Below, one piece after another: positions 16,728-25,900 of a stretch of 37,037 nucleotides of DNA. Each line of letters opens with the position of its first letter. Position 1 is the first letter of the stretch. The translations under genes and the position numbers were made by a program. The notes under the pieces are model-generated. The model worked only from the letters and a program-made list of their open reading frames with translations. It was not told the origin of the DNA and searched no databases. Origin of the DNA: an uncultured Clostridia bacterium (lineage in GTDB: Bacteria > Bacillota > Clostridia > Oscillospirales > Oscillospiraceae); assembly GCA_946628965.1 (NCBI GenBank), contig CAMOXI010000014.1, positions 1-37,037 on the forward strand, given 5' to 3'.

Positions 16728-17270
16728 ATGGAAGAGAGACAGCTCCTGCGCAGTCTGCGCAAGGGCGACCCCGCCGCCCTCTCGCAGATCATGGACGCCT
16801 ATTCGGCCTATCTCTACGCGATCATACAGAACATCATCCGCCCGCCGCTGCAGCCCGAGGACATCGAGGAGGTCCTCTCCGACGTGTTTCTGCGGCTGTG
16901 GGAAAAGGCGGCGGACGTGGAACCGGGGCATCTGCGCCCCTGGCTGGGGACTGTTGCCCGGAACCGGGCCAAGGACAAGCTGCGCGCCCTGCATCTGACG
17001 CTGCCGCTGGAGGAGGACTGCATCGAGGGCTTTGCCGACGGGCCGGAGGCGGACGCCATCCGACGTGAGGCGCAGAAAGCCGCCCGCGAGGCCGTGGAGG
17101 CCATGGGAGAGCCGGACCGGAGCATCTTCGTGCGCTATTACTACTTCTATCAGAAGACCGAGGAGATCGCCGCCGCGCTGGGTCTGCAGCCCGGGGCCGT
17201 GCGGGTCCGGCTGACGCGGGGCCGGGAAAAGCTGAAAGCCGTGCTGACGGAAAGGGGGCTTGCGGGATGA
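16728..17270 (+). CDS. ECF-type RNA polymerase sigma factor
   Basis: A 180-residue sigma-70-family protein with only regions 2 and 4. Region 2 is at about residues 8-75 (EDIEEVLSDVFLRLWEKA, then LRPWLGTVARNRAKDKLR) and region 4 at about 120-175 (EPDRSIFVRYYYFYQKTEEI, then AAALGLQPGAVRVRLTRGRE). It would redirect RNA polymerase to a small regulon in response to an envelope signal. I chose the ATG at 16728 (TCGGAGG, 7 nt) rather than the longer reading, which would start before the predicted promoter. The stop overlaps the ATG of the membrane protein gene downstream (ATGA), the usual sigma/anti-sigma arrangement. Confidence 0.94.
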   Translation: MEERQLLRSLRKGDPAALSQIMDAYSAYLYAIIQNIIRPPLQPEDIEEVLSDVFLRLWEKAADVEPGHLRPWLGTVARNRAKDKLRALHLTLPLEEDCIEGFADGPEADAIRREAQKAAREAVEAMGEPDRSIFVRYYYFYQKTEEIAAALGLQPGAVRVRLTRGREKLKAVLTERGLAG

Positions 17271-18145
17271 AACTGCCGATCACAGAGCTGCTGGACGATT
17301 ACCGGCCGGAGAGCATCGACATGGGTAGCCCGGACGCGGAGATGACCGCACGGGTGAAAGCCCGCGTCCTCAGTCAGCTCCCGGAAAAGCCGCGGGGCCG
17401 GATCGTCTCCCTGCGCCGCAGCGTCCGGCTCGCGCTGCTGGTGGCGGCGCTGCTGCTCCTGTTCGGGACCGTGGCCTACGCCGCAGGGCTCTTTCACGGG
17501 GAACTGGGCGAAGTGCACCGCGTCGGCAACAGCAGCACGCTTTGCTTTACCGACAGCGAGGGAAACGAGATCAATTACCATGTTTACAGCCCTGCCGCCG
17601 AGACGCTGGGCATCCGCTTCACGGCGGAGAGCGCGCCGCGCCGTGCCGTCTTTCAGCCCGGCTGGCTGCCCGAGGAACCGGCCCGGGAGCAGTGGAGCGT
17701 GGAGGAGGGCTGGTACGACTACTTCATCGACGACCGGGAGTTTGAGGTGGAGCGCTACCCCGCCCCGGGCATCATCCATGTGGGCATCCCCTATCTGATC
17801 ACCGTGAATTACGCGGGGATCGATGCGCTCTATTATCTGCAGGGCGAATGCACCCTCTCCAAAGAGGACAACTGGGACGGCGTCGCGGTCTATGAGATCC
17901 ACTGCGCCAAGGAAATCCCGGAACGCCCGGCCGGCCATGCCGACTGGCGCACGGTCACCAGCCACGAAAACTACGTGATCCTCGTAAGCGAGACGGAGGG
18001 CTGGCTCGTCACCGTGGGCGGCTGCGACAGCATGCAGACGCTGGAGCATATCGCCCGGGAGCTGACGATCCGCACCACGGAGGAGACGGTCAGCCTCCGC
18101 GGCAGCGAGGGCAGAGCTGAATATCTGAACATCGGACGGGGATGA
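17267..18145 (+). CDS. Anti-sigma factor-like membrane protein
   Basis: A 292-residue protein with a cytoplasmic N-terminus of about 50 residues, one membrane helix at 54-73 (LALLVAALLLLFGTVAYAAG) and an extracellular domain of about 215 residues rich in aromatic and acidic residues. This layout, with a 4-bp overlap with the sigma gene, marks it as the likely anti-sigma factor. The N-terminus shows no HxxxCxxC zinc motif, so it is not a zinc-type (ZAS) anti-sigma. The outer part resembles DUF4367/DUF4179-type sensor domains of Firmicutes, which I cannot confirm here. A terminator follows directly. I infer that the outer domain senses the envelope signal and releases the sigma factor. Confidence 0.75.
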   Translation: MKLPITELLDDYRPESIDMGSPDAEMTARVKARVLSQLPEKPRGRIVSLRRSVRLALLVAALLLLFGTVAYAAGLFHGELGEVHRVGNSSTLCFTDSEGNEINYHVYSPAAETLGIRFTAESAPRRAVFQPGWLPEEPAREQWSVEEGWYDYFIDDREFEVERYPAPGIIHVGIPYLITVNYAGIDALYYLQGECTLSKEDNWDGVAVYEIHCAKEIPERPAGHADWRTVTSHENYVILVSETEGWLVTVGGCDSMQTLEHIARELTIRTTEETVSLRGSEGRAEYLNIGRG

Positions 18146-18163
18146 TCCTCTCCATAGACTTGG

Positions 18164-18189
18164 CGGGCGCTTCCAAGCGCCCGTCTTTT
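18164..18189 (+). terminator. Terminator of the sigma/anti-sigma operon
   Basis: CGGGCGCTT (18164-18172) and AAGCGCCCG (18175-18183) form a stem closing on a very short loop, followed by TCTTTT. Confidence 0.8.
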
Positions 18190-18213
18190 GCCCGCGGATA
18201 CGGCATAAAACTG

Positions 18214-18242
18214 TTGCGAAATGCCGGGAACTGCGGTATACT
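18214..18242 (+). promoter_or_regulatory. Promoter of the glycosyltransferase trio
   Basis: TTGCGA (18214-18219), a 17-bp spacer and TATACT (18237-18242), 43 bp before the first gene's ATG and just after the preceding terminator. Confidence 0.65.
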
Positions 18243-18285
18243 GAAATCTGGATATTATGTAAATCACTCAGCGCGGGAGGCGGCT

Positions 18286-19875
18286 ATGAAGCGGTGCTTG
18301 CGAAAATATGGGGCGATCACACTGGTGCTCATCGTGATCGCCGGCGTGTGCCTGCTCTTCTCTCACCGCAAGAGCGGCATGTTCATCGACGAGATCTACA
18401 CCTACGGCCTCTCGAACAGCCACTACGCCCCCTACCTGACCGACGCCGCGGGCGGCAGCCTCCGGGATCAGACGCTGACGCGGCAGGACTTTCTCGACTA
18501 TGTGACCGTGGAGGACGACGGGCTGGATCTGGGTTCGGTGTACTATAACCAGGTGCGGGACGTGCATCCCCCGCTCTACTATTGGCTGTTTCACCTCTGC
18601 TCCCAGCTGACGCCCCATTTGTTCACCAAGTGGACCGGCCTTGCGCTGGACGGGCTCATCTATCTGCTGGCCTGCATCCTGCTTTACCGTCTTGTGCTGG
18701 TACTCTATGACAGCCGGTATAACGCCGCCGCCACAGTGGCCCTCTACGGGCTGAGCACCATCGGTCTCTCCACCATGGTGATGATCCGCATGTATGTGCT
18801 GATGACCATGCTGACGGTGCTGCTGGCCCTGCTGGTGGCGGAGCTTGTGAAAAGGCCGCGGCCCTGGCTCTATCCCGCAGTGGGTCTCACCGTCTTTCTC
18901 GGGCTGATGACCCAGTATTACTTCGTGTTCTACGCCTTTTTCCTCTGCGCGGCCTATGTGCTCTATGCGCTCTGCCGGAGGGATTTCAAGTCCCTGGGGC
19001 TTTTCGCCCTCTGCGGCTTTGCGGGCGTGGGGCTGCTGCTGCTGTGCTTTCCCGCGTGTCTGGATCAGCTCTTTGCCGAGAAGCTGGTCTCCGGCGGAAA
19101 CGCGCTGGAAAACCTGCAGAATACCGCGGGCTACAGCCAGCGCTTTGAGCTGATGATCCGCCCGCTGCATCTCAAATATCTGAAAGCCGCACGCTATACG
19201 GCCATCGCGGCTGTGCTCGCCGTGCTGCTCTGCGGCCGCGGCGTCCTGCGCGCCGGGAAGGAAAAGCGCCTCGTCCTGGCACCCACGCTGATCGTGCTGC
19301 TGCCCGCGCTGCTGGTGCTGCCGCTGGTGACGGTGATCTCCCCGGTGCCGGAAAACCGCTATTTCTACAACCTGATCCCGATCCTTGTACTGTGCGTGAG
19401 TTTCCTGCTCCATCTGCTGGAGGCGGGGCTGGGCGAAGTGCCCCATGGCGAACTCTGCAAAAACGCGGCGGTGCTTGCCATCCTGGCCCTCGCCCTCTGG
19501 GAGGCGCGCACCATCCCGCCCGACTATCTCTATCCCCAGTACCGGGACTATGACGCGCAGCTCGCCCCCTACGCCGACGGCCCCTGCGTATACATGACGG
19601 ACGATTACTTCGCCCCCGTGACCCAGGATCTGCTGCAGCTGCTCGCCTTTGACGACGTGTTTCTGACCGGCGATGCGGACTCCGAAGCGCTGGACGGGTA
19701 TCTCGCCGGGAAAGACAGCGATTACTGTGTGGTCTATATCGACGTGAGCCCCTTCTGGTCCAGCGGCTTTGTGCCGGAGGAGATGCTCCCTGCCCTGCTT
19801 GCGAGCACGGACTATGCAAGCTTCTCTCCGCTCTATGAAAACGAACTCTCCGCCGCCTATTTACTCAGCAAATAA
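18286..19875 (+). CDS. GT-C membrane glycosyltransferase (GT39/ArnT-like)
   Basis: A 529-residue polytopic protein with about 11-12 hydrophobic segments. Just after the first helix (8-27) comes the acidic pair Asp35-Glu36 in MFIDEIYTYGLSN, the catalytic loop motif of GT-C enzymes such as PMT/ArnT, which move a sugar from a polyprenyl-phosphate carrier to an outside acceptor. A soluble C-terminal part of about 90 residues follows. I chose the ATG at 18286 (GGGAGG); the longer reading crosses the promoter. The gene leads an operon with a polyprenyl-phosphate glycosyltransferase and a GtrA flippase candidate, which together would make, flip and use the lipid-linked sugar. The acceptor (teichoic acid, polysaccharide or protein) is unknown. 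Confidence 0.85.
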   Translation: MKRCLRKYGAITLVLIVIAGVCLLFSHRKSGMFIDEIYTYGLSNSHYAPYLTDAAGGSLRDQTLTRQDFLDYVTVEDDGLDLGSVYYNQVRDVHPPLYYWLFHLCSQLTPHLFTKWTGLALDGLIYLLACILLYRLVLVLYDSRYNAAATVALYGLSTIGLSTMVMIRMYVLMTMLTVLLALLVAELVKRPRPWLYPAVGLTVFLGLMTQYYFVFYAFFLCAAYVLYALCRRDFKSLGLFALCGFAGVGLLLLCFPACLDQLFAEKLVSGGNALENLQNTAGYSQRFELMIRPLHLKYLKAARYTAIAAVLAVLLCGRGVLRAGKEKRLVLAPTLIVLLPALLVLPLVTVISPVPENRYFYNLIPILVLCVSFLLHLLEAGLGEVPHGELCKNAAVLAILALALWEARTIPPDYLYPQYRDYDAQLAPYADGPCVYMTDDYFAPVTQDLLQLLAFDDVFLTGDADSEALDGYLAGKDSDYCVVYIDVSPFWSSGFVPEEMLPALLASTDYASFSPLYENELSAAYLLSK

Positions 19876-19888
19876 CGAGGTATCCGCT

Positions 19889-20812
19889 ATGTTATCTGTC
19901 ATTCTCCCCTCCTACAACGAGGAACAAATGATCGCCGTCGCGGCGAAAACCGTGACCGGGATCCTGGACGAAGCCGGCATCGACCATGAGCTGCTGTTCG
20001 TGGACGACGGCTCCCGGGACAAAACCTGGGAAGAGATCCAGAAGGCCCATGAGACGAATCCCCATGTGGTCGGCCTGCACTTCAGCCGCAACTTCGGCAA
20101 GGAGGCCGCCATGTTCGCAGGACTGGAGCAGGCGAAGGGCGACTGCTGCGTCGTCATCGACTGCGACCTGCAGCACCCGCCTGAGAAGATCGTGGAGATG
20201 TACCGCCTGTGGGAGCAGGGCTACGAAGTCGTGGAGGGCATCAAGGAAGACCGGGGCGAGGAGACCGGCTTTCACAAGTTCGCCTCTCTCAGCTTCTACC
20301 GCCTGATCAGCATGGCCACAGGGCTGGACATGTCCGCCTCCTCGGACTTCAAGCTGCTGGACCGCAAGGTGGTGGACACGCTCAACAAGATGCCGGAGCG
20401 CAACGTCTTTTTCCGGGCGCTCAGCTTCTGGGTGGGCTTTAAGAAAACGGAAGTCAGCTACCGCGTGCAGGAGCGCACCGCCGGGGAGAGCAAGTGGTCC
20501 ACCCGCTCGCTCATCAAGTACGCCATCAACAACATCGGCTCCTTCTCCTCCGCGCCGCTGCACCTGATCACGATCCTGGGCATCCTGATGCTCGTCACCG
20601 CGGTCATCTTCGGCGTGGTGGCCCTGGTGCAGAAGATCATGGGCACCGCCCTCGGCGGCTTTACCACGGTCATTCTGCTGCTTCTCTTTGCCAGCTCTCT
20701 TATCATGATCTCCCTAGGCATCATCGGCTACTACGTGGCCAGGATCTATGAGGAGATCAAGGGCCGGCCCCGCTACATCATCTCGAAGATCTGCGGGAGG
20801 GATGGGGAATGA
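19889..20812 (+). CDS. Polyprenyl-phosphate glycosyltransferase (GtrB-like GT2)
   Basis: A 307-residue GT2 enzyme that attaches a sugar from a nucleotide sugar to undecaprenyl phosphate on the inner face of the membrane. The GT-A fold shows VDDGSRD (38-44) and the metal-binding D-x-D in DCDLQHPPEK (91-100). Two membrane helices lie near 236-260 and 272-295, as in GtrB/YkcC/DPM-type proteins. The ATG at 19889 is 13 bp after the preceding stop, with AACGAGG as ribosome site; longer readings run into the upstream gene. The stop overlaps the GtrA start by 4 bp, so the two are translationally coupled. Confidence 0.93.
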   Translation: MLSVILPSYNEEQMIAVAAKTVTGILDEAGIDHELLFVDDGSRDKTWEEIQKAHETNPHVVGLHFSRNFGKEAAMFAGLEQAKGDCCVVIDCDLQHPPEKIVEMYRLWEQGYEVVEGIKEDRGEETGFHKFASLSFYRLISMATGLDMSASSDFKLLDRKVVDTLNKMPERNVFFRALSFWVGFKKTEVSYRVQERTAGESKWSTRSLIKYAINNIGSFSSAPLHLITILGILMLVTAVIFGVVALVQKIMGTALGGFTTVILLLLFASSLIMISLGIIGYYVARIYEEIKGRPRYIISKICGRDGE

Positions 20813-21225
20813 TCGAAAAAATCAAGGCTCTCTGCATCAAGTACAAGGAAGTGCTGCTGTATCTGATCTTCGGCGGGCTCACCACAGTGGTCAGCCTGGC
20901 CTCCTTCTGGGTATGCACCTACCCGCTGCACATCAACGTACTCATCTCCAACGTCATCAGCTGGATCTGTGCCGTCACCTTCGCCTACTTCACCAACGCC
21001 AAATGGGTCTTTGAGGCAAAACCCCAGTCACGGGGTGAAGCCCTCCGTCAGTTCGTGTCCTTCTATGCGGGGCGGCTCGCTACCCTCGGTGTGGAGGAGG
21101 CGATCCTGCTGGTGTTCGTGACGCTGCTGCACGGAAACGAAATGATCGTCAAGGTGATCGCCCAGGTGGTGGTCGTTGTCCTTAACTATGTGGTCAGCAA
21201 GCTCTTCGTCTTTAAGAAGAAATAA
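20809..21225 (+). CDS. GtrA family membrane protein
   Basis: A 138-residue protein with four hydrophobic helices, the motif NFxxxxxxVF-like ending (LNYVVSKLFVFKKK) and FAYFTNAKWVF, all typical of GtrA. The family is proposed to flip polyprenyl-phosphate-sugars across the membrane, though direct proof is limited. It overlaps the GT2 gene by ATGA and is the last gene before a strong terminator, completing a make-flip-transfer set with the GT-C enzyme. Confidence 0.92.
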   Translation: MIEKIKALCIKYKEVLLYLIFGGLTTVVSLASFWVCTYPLHINVLISNVISWICAVTFAYFTNAKWVFEAKPQSRGEALRQFVSFYAGRLATLGVEEAILLVFVTLLHGNEMIVKVIAQVVVVVLNYVVSKLFVFKKK

Positions 21226-21228
21226 CGC

Positions 21229-21265
21229 AATCCCTCTTCACGCTTCCTGTGAAGAGGGATTTTTT
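21229..21265 (+). terminator. Terminator of the glycosyltransferase operon
   Basis: AATCCCTCTTCAC (21229-21241) pairs perfectly with 21249-21261 around a 7-nt loop and is followed by a T-run to 21265. Confidence 0.92.
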
Positions 21266-21267
21266 CG

Positions 21268-21296
21268 TTGTATTTCGGCGGGAGATAGGCTACAAT
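21268..21296 (+). promoter_or_regulatory. Promoter of the small protein/DUF2974 operon
   Basis: TTGTAT (21268-21273), 17 bp, TACAAT (21291-21296), 29 bp before the ATG. Confidence 0.6.
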
Positions 21297-21325
21297 GGGG
21301 AAAAGTGTACACAGGAGGGATTCAC

Positions 21326-21646
21326 ATGTTCAAGCCCAAATGTCTGATTGCCGGAAAAGAGCTTCCGAACGTGGAGGAGGACTATCGCGCCTCCGTCAAA
21401 GTCGAGCAGTACCGCGTGGGAAAAGAGGCCCTGTACCTGCCGGAGGGGCTCCGCTGGAACTATCTGCCGCTCTCGGCGATCCGGAGCGCGGCCGATTCCC
21501 ACCGCGTCATCAGCGCGGGGCACTGCGTCACCGTCCGTGAGCAGCGGCCCGCCCTGGAGCTGGAGACCGCCATCGGCCCCATGACGCTGAATCTGGAGAA
21601 GGCCGGCAGCCTGCCGAAGCTGCTGCAGCTGCTGGGAAAAGCATAA
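21326..21646 (+). CDS. Small protein of unknown function
   Basis: A 106-residue soluble protein with no signal peptide or membrane segment. Alternating short strands (RWNYLPLSAI, HRVISAGHCVTVREQRP, LELETAIGPMTLNLE) and a C-terminal helix (AGSLPKLLQLLGKA) suggest a compact, perhaps PH-like, beta fold; this is inference. It has its own promoter and AGGAGGG site. The next gene, a DUF2974 hydrolase, begins 10 bp after its stop, so the two are one operon. I do not recognise a named family. Confidence 0.75.
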   Translation: MFKPKCLIAGKELPNVEEDYRASVKVEQYRVGKEALYLPEGLRWNYLPLSAIRSAADSHRVISAGHCVTVREQRPALELETAIGPMTLNLEKAGSLPKLLQLLGKA

Positions 21647-21656
21647 AGGAGTTTCT

Positions 21657-22820
21657 ATGGACACCATTCTCGATTACATCCGCTGGCGCGGGGACATTCC
21701 CCTCGCCTTCGACGGCCTGCGGGAGGCGGACGCCCTCGTCCTGTCCCTGCTGTCCTACTACGATCTGAAGCCCATGTGGGAGGGGCGGGAGGAGCCGCTC
21801 TACCTGCGTGACTGTCAGAAGCTCATCGACGAGGGAACGCTGCGCGTGCTCATCGTCGGAAAGAACATGGGCTATGAGGACATTTTCGCCGCGGCCGTGG
21901 CCTCCCGCCGCTTCGGCGATCTGCGCATCAGCGACTATGTGGATTTGATCCGCGATGAGCCGCCCATGCAGTTTGCGGCCCTCTGCCTTCACGATGAGAG
22001 CGGTATCTCCTTCCTCGCCTACCGCGGGACGGACAGCTCCCTCGCCGGCTGGGAGGAGGACTTTCTCATCGGCGTCACGCGCACCGAGGCCCAGGAGCTG
22101 GCGCTGCGCTATGCCGACGAGCATCTGAAAACCGGCCGCCGCTGGTACATGGGCGGCCACTCCAAGGGCGGCAACCTGGCGCTCTACACCGCCTGCTCCC
22201 TGCAGGAGGACGTGCTGGCCCGGCTGGAGCGGATCTTCATCCTGGACGGCCCCGGCCTCTGCCCCGAGGTCATGGATGTCAGCGGCATGGCGCGCATCGA
22301 CAGCCGCTGCACCCGCATCATCCCCCGCTTTTCCGTGGTGGGCAAGCTCTTCGACCCGCAGGTGACGGATCTGCGCATCGTGCGCTCTACGGCCTCCGGC
22401 ATGAGCCAGCACAGTCTCGCCACCTGGGGCATCGATCACGGAGAGCTGGATCTCTGCGAGGAGAATGATCCCCGCAGTTTGTGGATCAACGCCACGGTGG
22501 ACGACTGGATCGGCGACATGAGCCAGGCGGACCGGGTCCAGTTTATCCATGATATGTTCGCCGCTCTCGAGGCCAATGGTGCGCGCACTCTGGAAGAGCT
22601 GGACGACGCCGGCGCCACCGGCTTTGAAACCATGCTGCGGCGCTTCCGCTCCTCCAGCGACAGCACCAAGAAGATCATCGGCAATCTCCCCCGCCAGGCC
22701 GTCAACCAGGCGATCAGCAAGGCCACCCAGGCCGTCGGCGCCGCGGCGCAGCTGGCGGGCATCAAGCTGGGGATCGGCGCGGAGGAAGCCCCAGCTGAAG
22801 AAGCTAAGACGACTGAATAA
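21657..22820 (+). CDS. DUF2974/Mbeg1-like alpha/beta hydrolase
   Basis: A 387-residue protein. Residues 122-135 (YRGTDSSLAGWEED) and the nucleophile elbow GGHSKGG (166-172, Ser169) are typical of lipase-3-like hydrolases of the DUF2974 (Mbeg1-like) family, common in Firmicutes. The other triad members are not obvious by eye. There is no signal peptide, so it should act in the cytoplasm or at the inner membrane face. The C-terminus has an Ala-rich segment (AVNQAISKATQAVGAAAQLA) and an acidic end. AAAGGAG site; co-transcribed with the small protein upstream and ended by a hairpin terminator. Substrate unknown, possibly a lipid or ester. Confidence 0.85.
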   Translation: MDTILDYIRWRGDIPLAFDGLREADALVLSLLSYYDLKPMWEGREEPLYLRDCQKLIDEGTLRVLIVGKNMGYEDIFAAAVASRRFGDLRISDYVDLIRDEPPMQFAALCLHDESGISFLAYRGTDSSLAGWEEDFLIGVTRTEAQELALRYADEHLKTGRRWYMGGHSKGGNLALYTACSLQEDVLARLERIFILDGPGLCPEVMDVSGMARIDSRCTRIIPRFSVVGKLFDPQVTDLRIVRSTASGMSQHSLATWGIDHGELDLCEENDPRSLWINATVDDWIGDMSQADRVQFIHDMFAALEANGARTLEELDDAGATGFETMLRRFRSSSDSTKKIIGNLPRQAVNQAISKATQAVGAAAQLAGIKLGIGAEEAPAEEAKTTE

Positions 22821-22837
22821 AGTACATAACAAATATG

Positions 22838-22873
22838 AAAGCTGAGAAGAACATGCTTCTCAGCTTTCTTTTT
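22838..22873 (+). terminator. Terminator after the DUF2974 gene
   Basis: AAAGCTGAGAAG (22838-22849) and CTTCTCAGCTTT (22856-22867) form a 12-bp stem with a 6-nt loop, then CTTTTT. It lies between convergent genes; the minus-strand side has only a weak T-tract. Confidence 0.9.
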
Positions 22874-22907
22874 GTTTTCCGGGAAAGCCCGGTCAGCTCA
22901 TCTTCTG

Positions 22908-25900
22908 TTACGGCTCTTCGACCGGCTGCTCCTTCGCCTTGCGGCTGCGGAACATCAGCTGGGCAAAGAGGATCCCGAACACGGCCAGCAGCACGGCGGC
23001 CACCGGCAGCAGCGCGTTCATGCCGGCGCAGCGGCTGTTCCAGTACACCAGGCTCAGCAGCGCCGCCAGGGCGCCCACCGCAGCCAGCAGTGCGGGGGCA
23101 AAGGCCGTGTGCAGCACGGCCAGCAGCAGTACCGCGAGCAACGCCAGCGCGGCGGCCAGCATCAGGTTCAGCGCCACACGGCGGGAGACGGCGGCCTGCT
23201 CCCCGGCGTTCTCAGCATTCTGCCGGAACACCTGCTCGGCCGCGTTGATCACCTCCGCGGTGGAGGCGGTGCGGCCCGCAAGGGCCTTCACCTGCTCGTT
23301 CTCCATCAGGAGCTGCACGCCCTCGGAGAGGCGCTCCTCCTCGGAGCTGTAATCATCCAGCGCGTTCAGGCTCTCCTGGAGCTTATCCCGGTTCTCTTCC
23401 AGGGTCTCGCGGCCGGAAGTGATCTCCTTCTCCGCATCGGCCAGCTTTTCCTCGCCTTCCTTCAGCTGTTCCCCAGCCTCGGCGAGCTGCTCGTCACCCT
23501 CCTGGATCTGCACCGCGCCGGCGCCGAGCTTGGCATAACCGGCGTCCAGCTGAGCCTTGGCATCGTCAAGCTGCTGCTTGGCGGCGGCCAGCTGCGGCTC
23601 GGCCTCTGCCAGCTGGGCATAGCCCGCGTCCAGCTCCGCCTTGCCCTCGGCCAGCCTTTTCTCGCCCGCAGCCAGCTGCTGTTTGGCGTCTTCCAACTGG
23701 GCATAGCCCGCGTCCAGCTCCGCCTTGCCGTCAGCCAGCTGCTGCTCGGCGGCGGCCAGCTCCGCATAGCCCTTGTCCAGCTCCGCCTTGCCGGCGGCCA
23801 GTTCCTGCTCGGCGGCGGCCAGCTGCCCCGCGGCCACATCCAGCTGCGCCTGGGCATTCTGGTATTCCGCGAGCAGGCCGCTGATGCTGTAGCCGCCCAG
23901 CTGGGTCTCAAAGGCCAGCTGCGCCGCGGCCAGTGTGCTTCCCAGCACCACCGCGGATACGAGATCGCCGCTGGCGACTGCCTCGTCATAGCGGGCCTGG
24001 GCGTCCAGATACTCGTTGTAGAGCGGCATGACCGTATTGTACAGGCCGGACACGGAGTCCAGCGCTGCCTTTGCCTGATCATACTGGGCTTTGCCTTCGT
24101 TGTACTGGGCAAGACCGGCGTCATAAGCCGCCTGACCCTGGGCCAGCTGCTGCTGGCCCGCGTCATGGGCGGCGAGCCCCGCATCGTAGGCGGCCTGCCC
24201 TTCCGCCAGCCTCTTCTCACCGGCGGCGTAATCCGCCTTGCCCTGGTTATACTCGGCAAGGCCCTTGTCATAGGCGGCCTGGCCGTCTTCCAGCTTCTTC
24301 TTGCCGGCCTGGTACTCGGCCAGGGCGGCCTTATACTGCGCAAGGCCCTCGTCATACTGGGCCTGACCGGCGGCCAGTTTGGCGGCGCCCGCTTTGTACT
24401 GCTCCTTCGCGTCGGCGAGCTGGGCGGCGCCTTCATCGTACTTGGCCTTACCGGCCTCGTACTCCTCCAGGCCGGCCAGGTACTGGGCCTCGCCCTCTTC
24501 CAGGTACTGGGTACCGACTTCGTCGGTCACCAGCTGCTCGGCAAACTGATACTTGAGCGCGGCGTACATGGTGCTCTCCGCACCCAGCTTCTCGGACAGC
24601 TCCTTGAGTTCTGCCGTCCGGGCGAGCAGGGCTTCGCTCTGCTCCTTCTCCTGCTTCGAATGCACGCGGCCGCTGCGGAGAATACCGGGCGCGACGATCA
24701 GGGCGAACAGGGCCGCGGCAGCCAGCAGGCCGGCCGCGAAGCGGCGCTGATTTTTCTTCAGGAAGCGCAGCAGGCGCAGGTTTTCGGTGTGGATCGTGGT
24801 CACGGCCACGAACTTGTCGCCCAGCAGCAGGAGCTGCGGCAGGGCAAAGAGGATCAGCACGATGGAAATGCTGGTGCCGGTGCCCACATAGTAGCCCATG
24901 CCCGCGATGATGCACTGGGAGACCTGGAAGCCGATCAGCAGACCGGCGCAGACCATCATCAGACCCGAGGTGATCACCGTCGGGAAGGCCAGGTTCAGCG
25001 TGGTGATGATGGCGTCCTTCGGCTCCATCGTCTCGCGGAACTCCCGGTATCTTGTGGAGACCACGATGGCGTAGTCGATGTTGGCGCCCATCTGGATGGC
25101 GCTGACGATCAGAATGCACAGGAAGAACACCGGGTTTCCCTGCAGCGTCGCAACGGCAAAGTTCATCCAGATACTGCCCTGGATCACCAGGATCAGCAGA
25201 AGCGGCATACCGAAGGATTTAAAGGTGAAGAACAGGATCAGCATCACGAGGCCCAGACTCATCAGGCCCACCACCCGGTTATCCGTGGCGAAGGCGTCCT
25301 TGAAGTCCTTGGCGCTGACAGAGTCGCCCGTCAGGCACACGTCCTCGGGGTAATACTTCGAGGCGAGCACATGGATGCGCTCGAGAAAATCAAAGGTCTC
25401 GTCCGACTGGACGGGCAGGTTCAGATCCAGCACCAGGCGGCTGTAATTCTTGCCCTGCAGTTGGGTCGCCGCCATGCTGAGCTGTCCGTAGAGCTCGTCG
25501 ATCATGGCGCGCTGCTCATTCTCCAGCTCCACGTCGCCCGCTTCCACGCGATCATGCAGGAACAGGAACAGGTCCAGCATCGGGGCCTTATAGTTCTGCA
25601 GGTCGCCAGTGGCGGCGCGGTGGTCGCCCTTTTCCGCGGCGTAGTAGGCAAAGAGCGCCTGCGCCGTGGCATCGTCCACATTCGCGACGGCGGAGAATTC
25701 CGCCGGGCTGATCTCATCGCCCAGGCTGCGGCCGTTCATGACCTCCACGCCGGCAAGACCGCTGGCGCTCTTGACCTCGGGGCAGTCCCCCAGATCCTCC
25801 AGCAGCGCCTTTTCGGAGGCGTAGTCCCCCGTGGGGACCAGCACGGCCACCAGGTTGCTGCCGCCGAAGGCTTCTTCGATCTCGGCCTTGGAGGCCTCAT

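Noticed and set aside
15166-16998. Plus-strand open frame of 610 codons
   Set aside because: Antisense to the lipoprotein and then overlapping the sigma gene out of frame; crosses both ECF promoters.
23380-24500. Possible CRISPR or non-coding tandem array
   Set aside because: The periodicity is 21 bp and keeps one reading frame with a strict protein heptad; there are no unique spacers of 30-40 bp.
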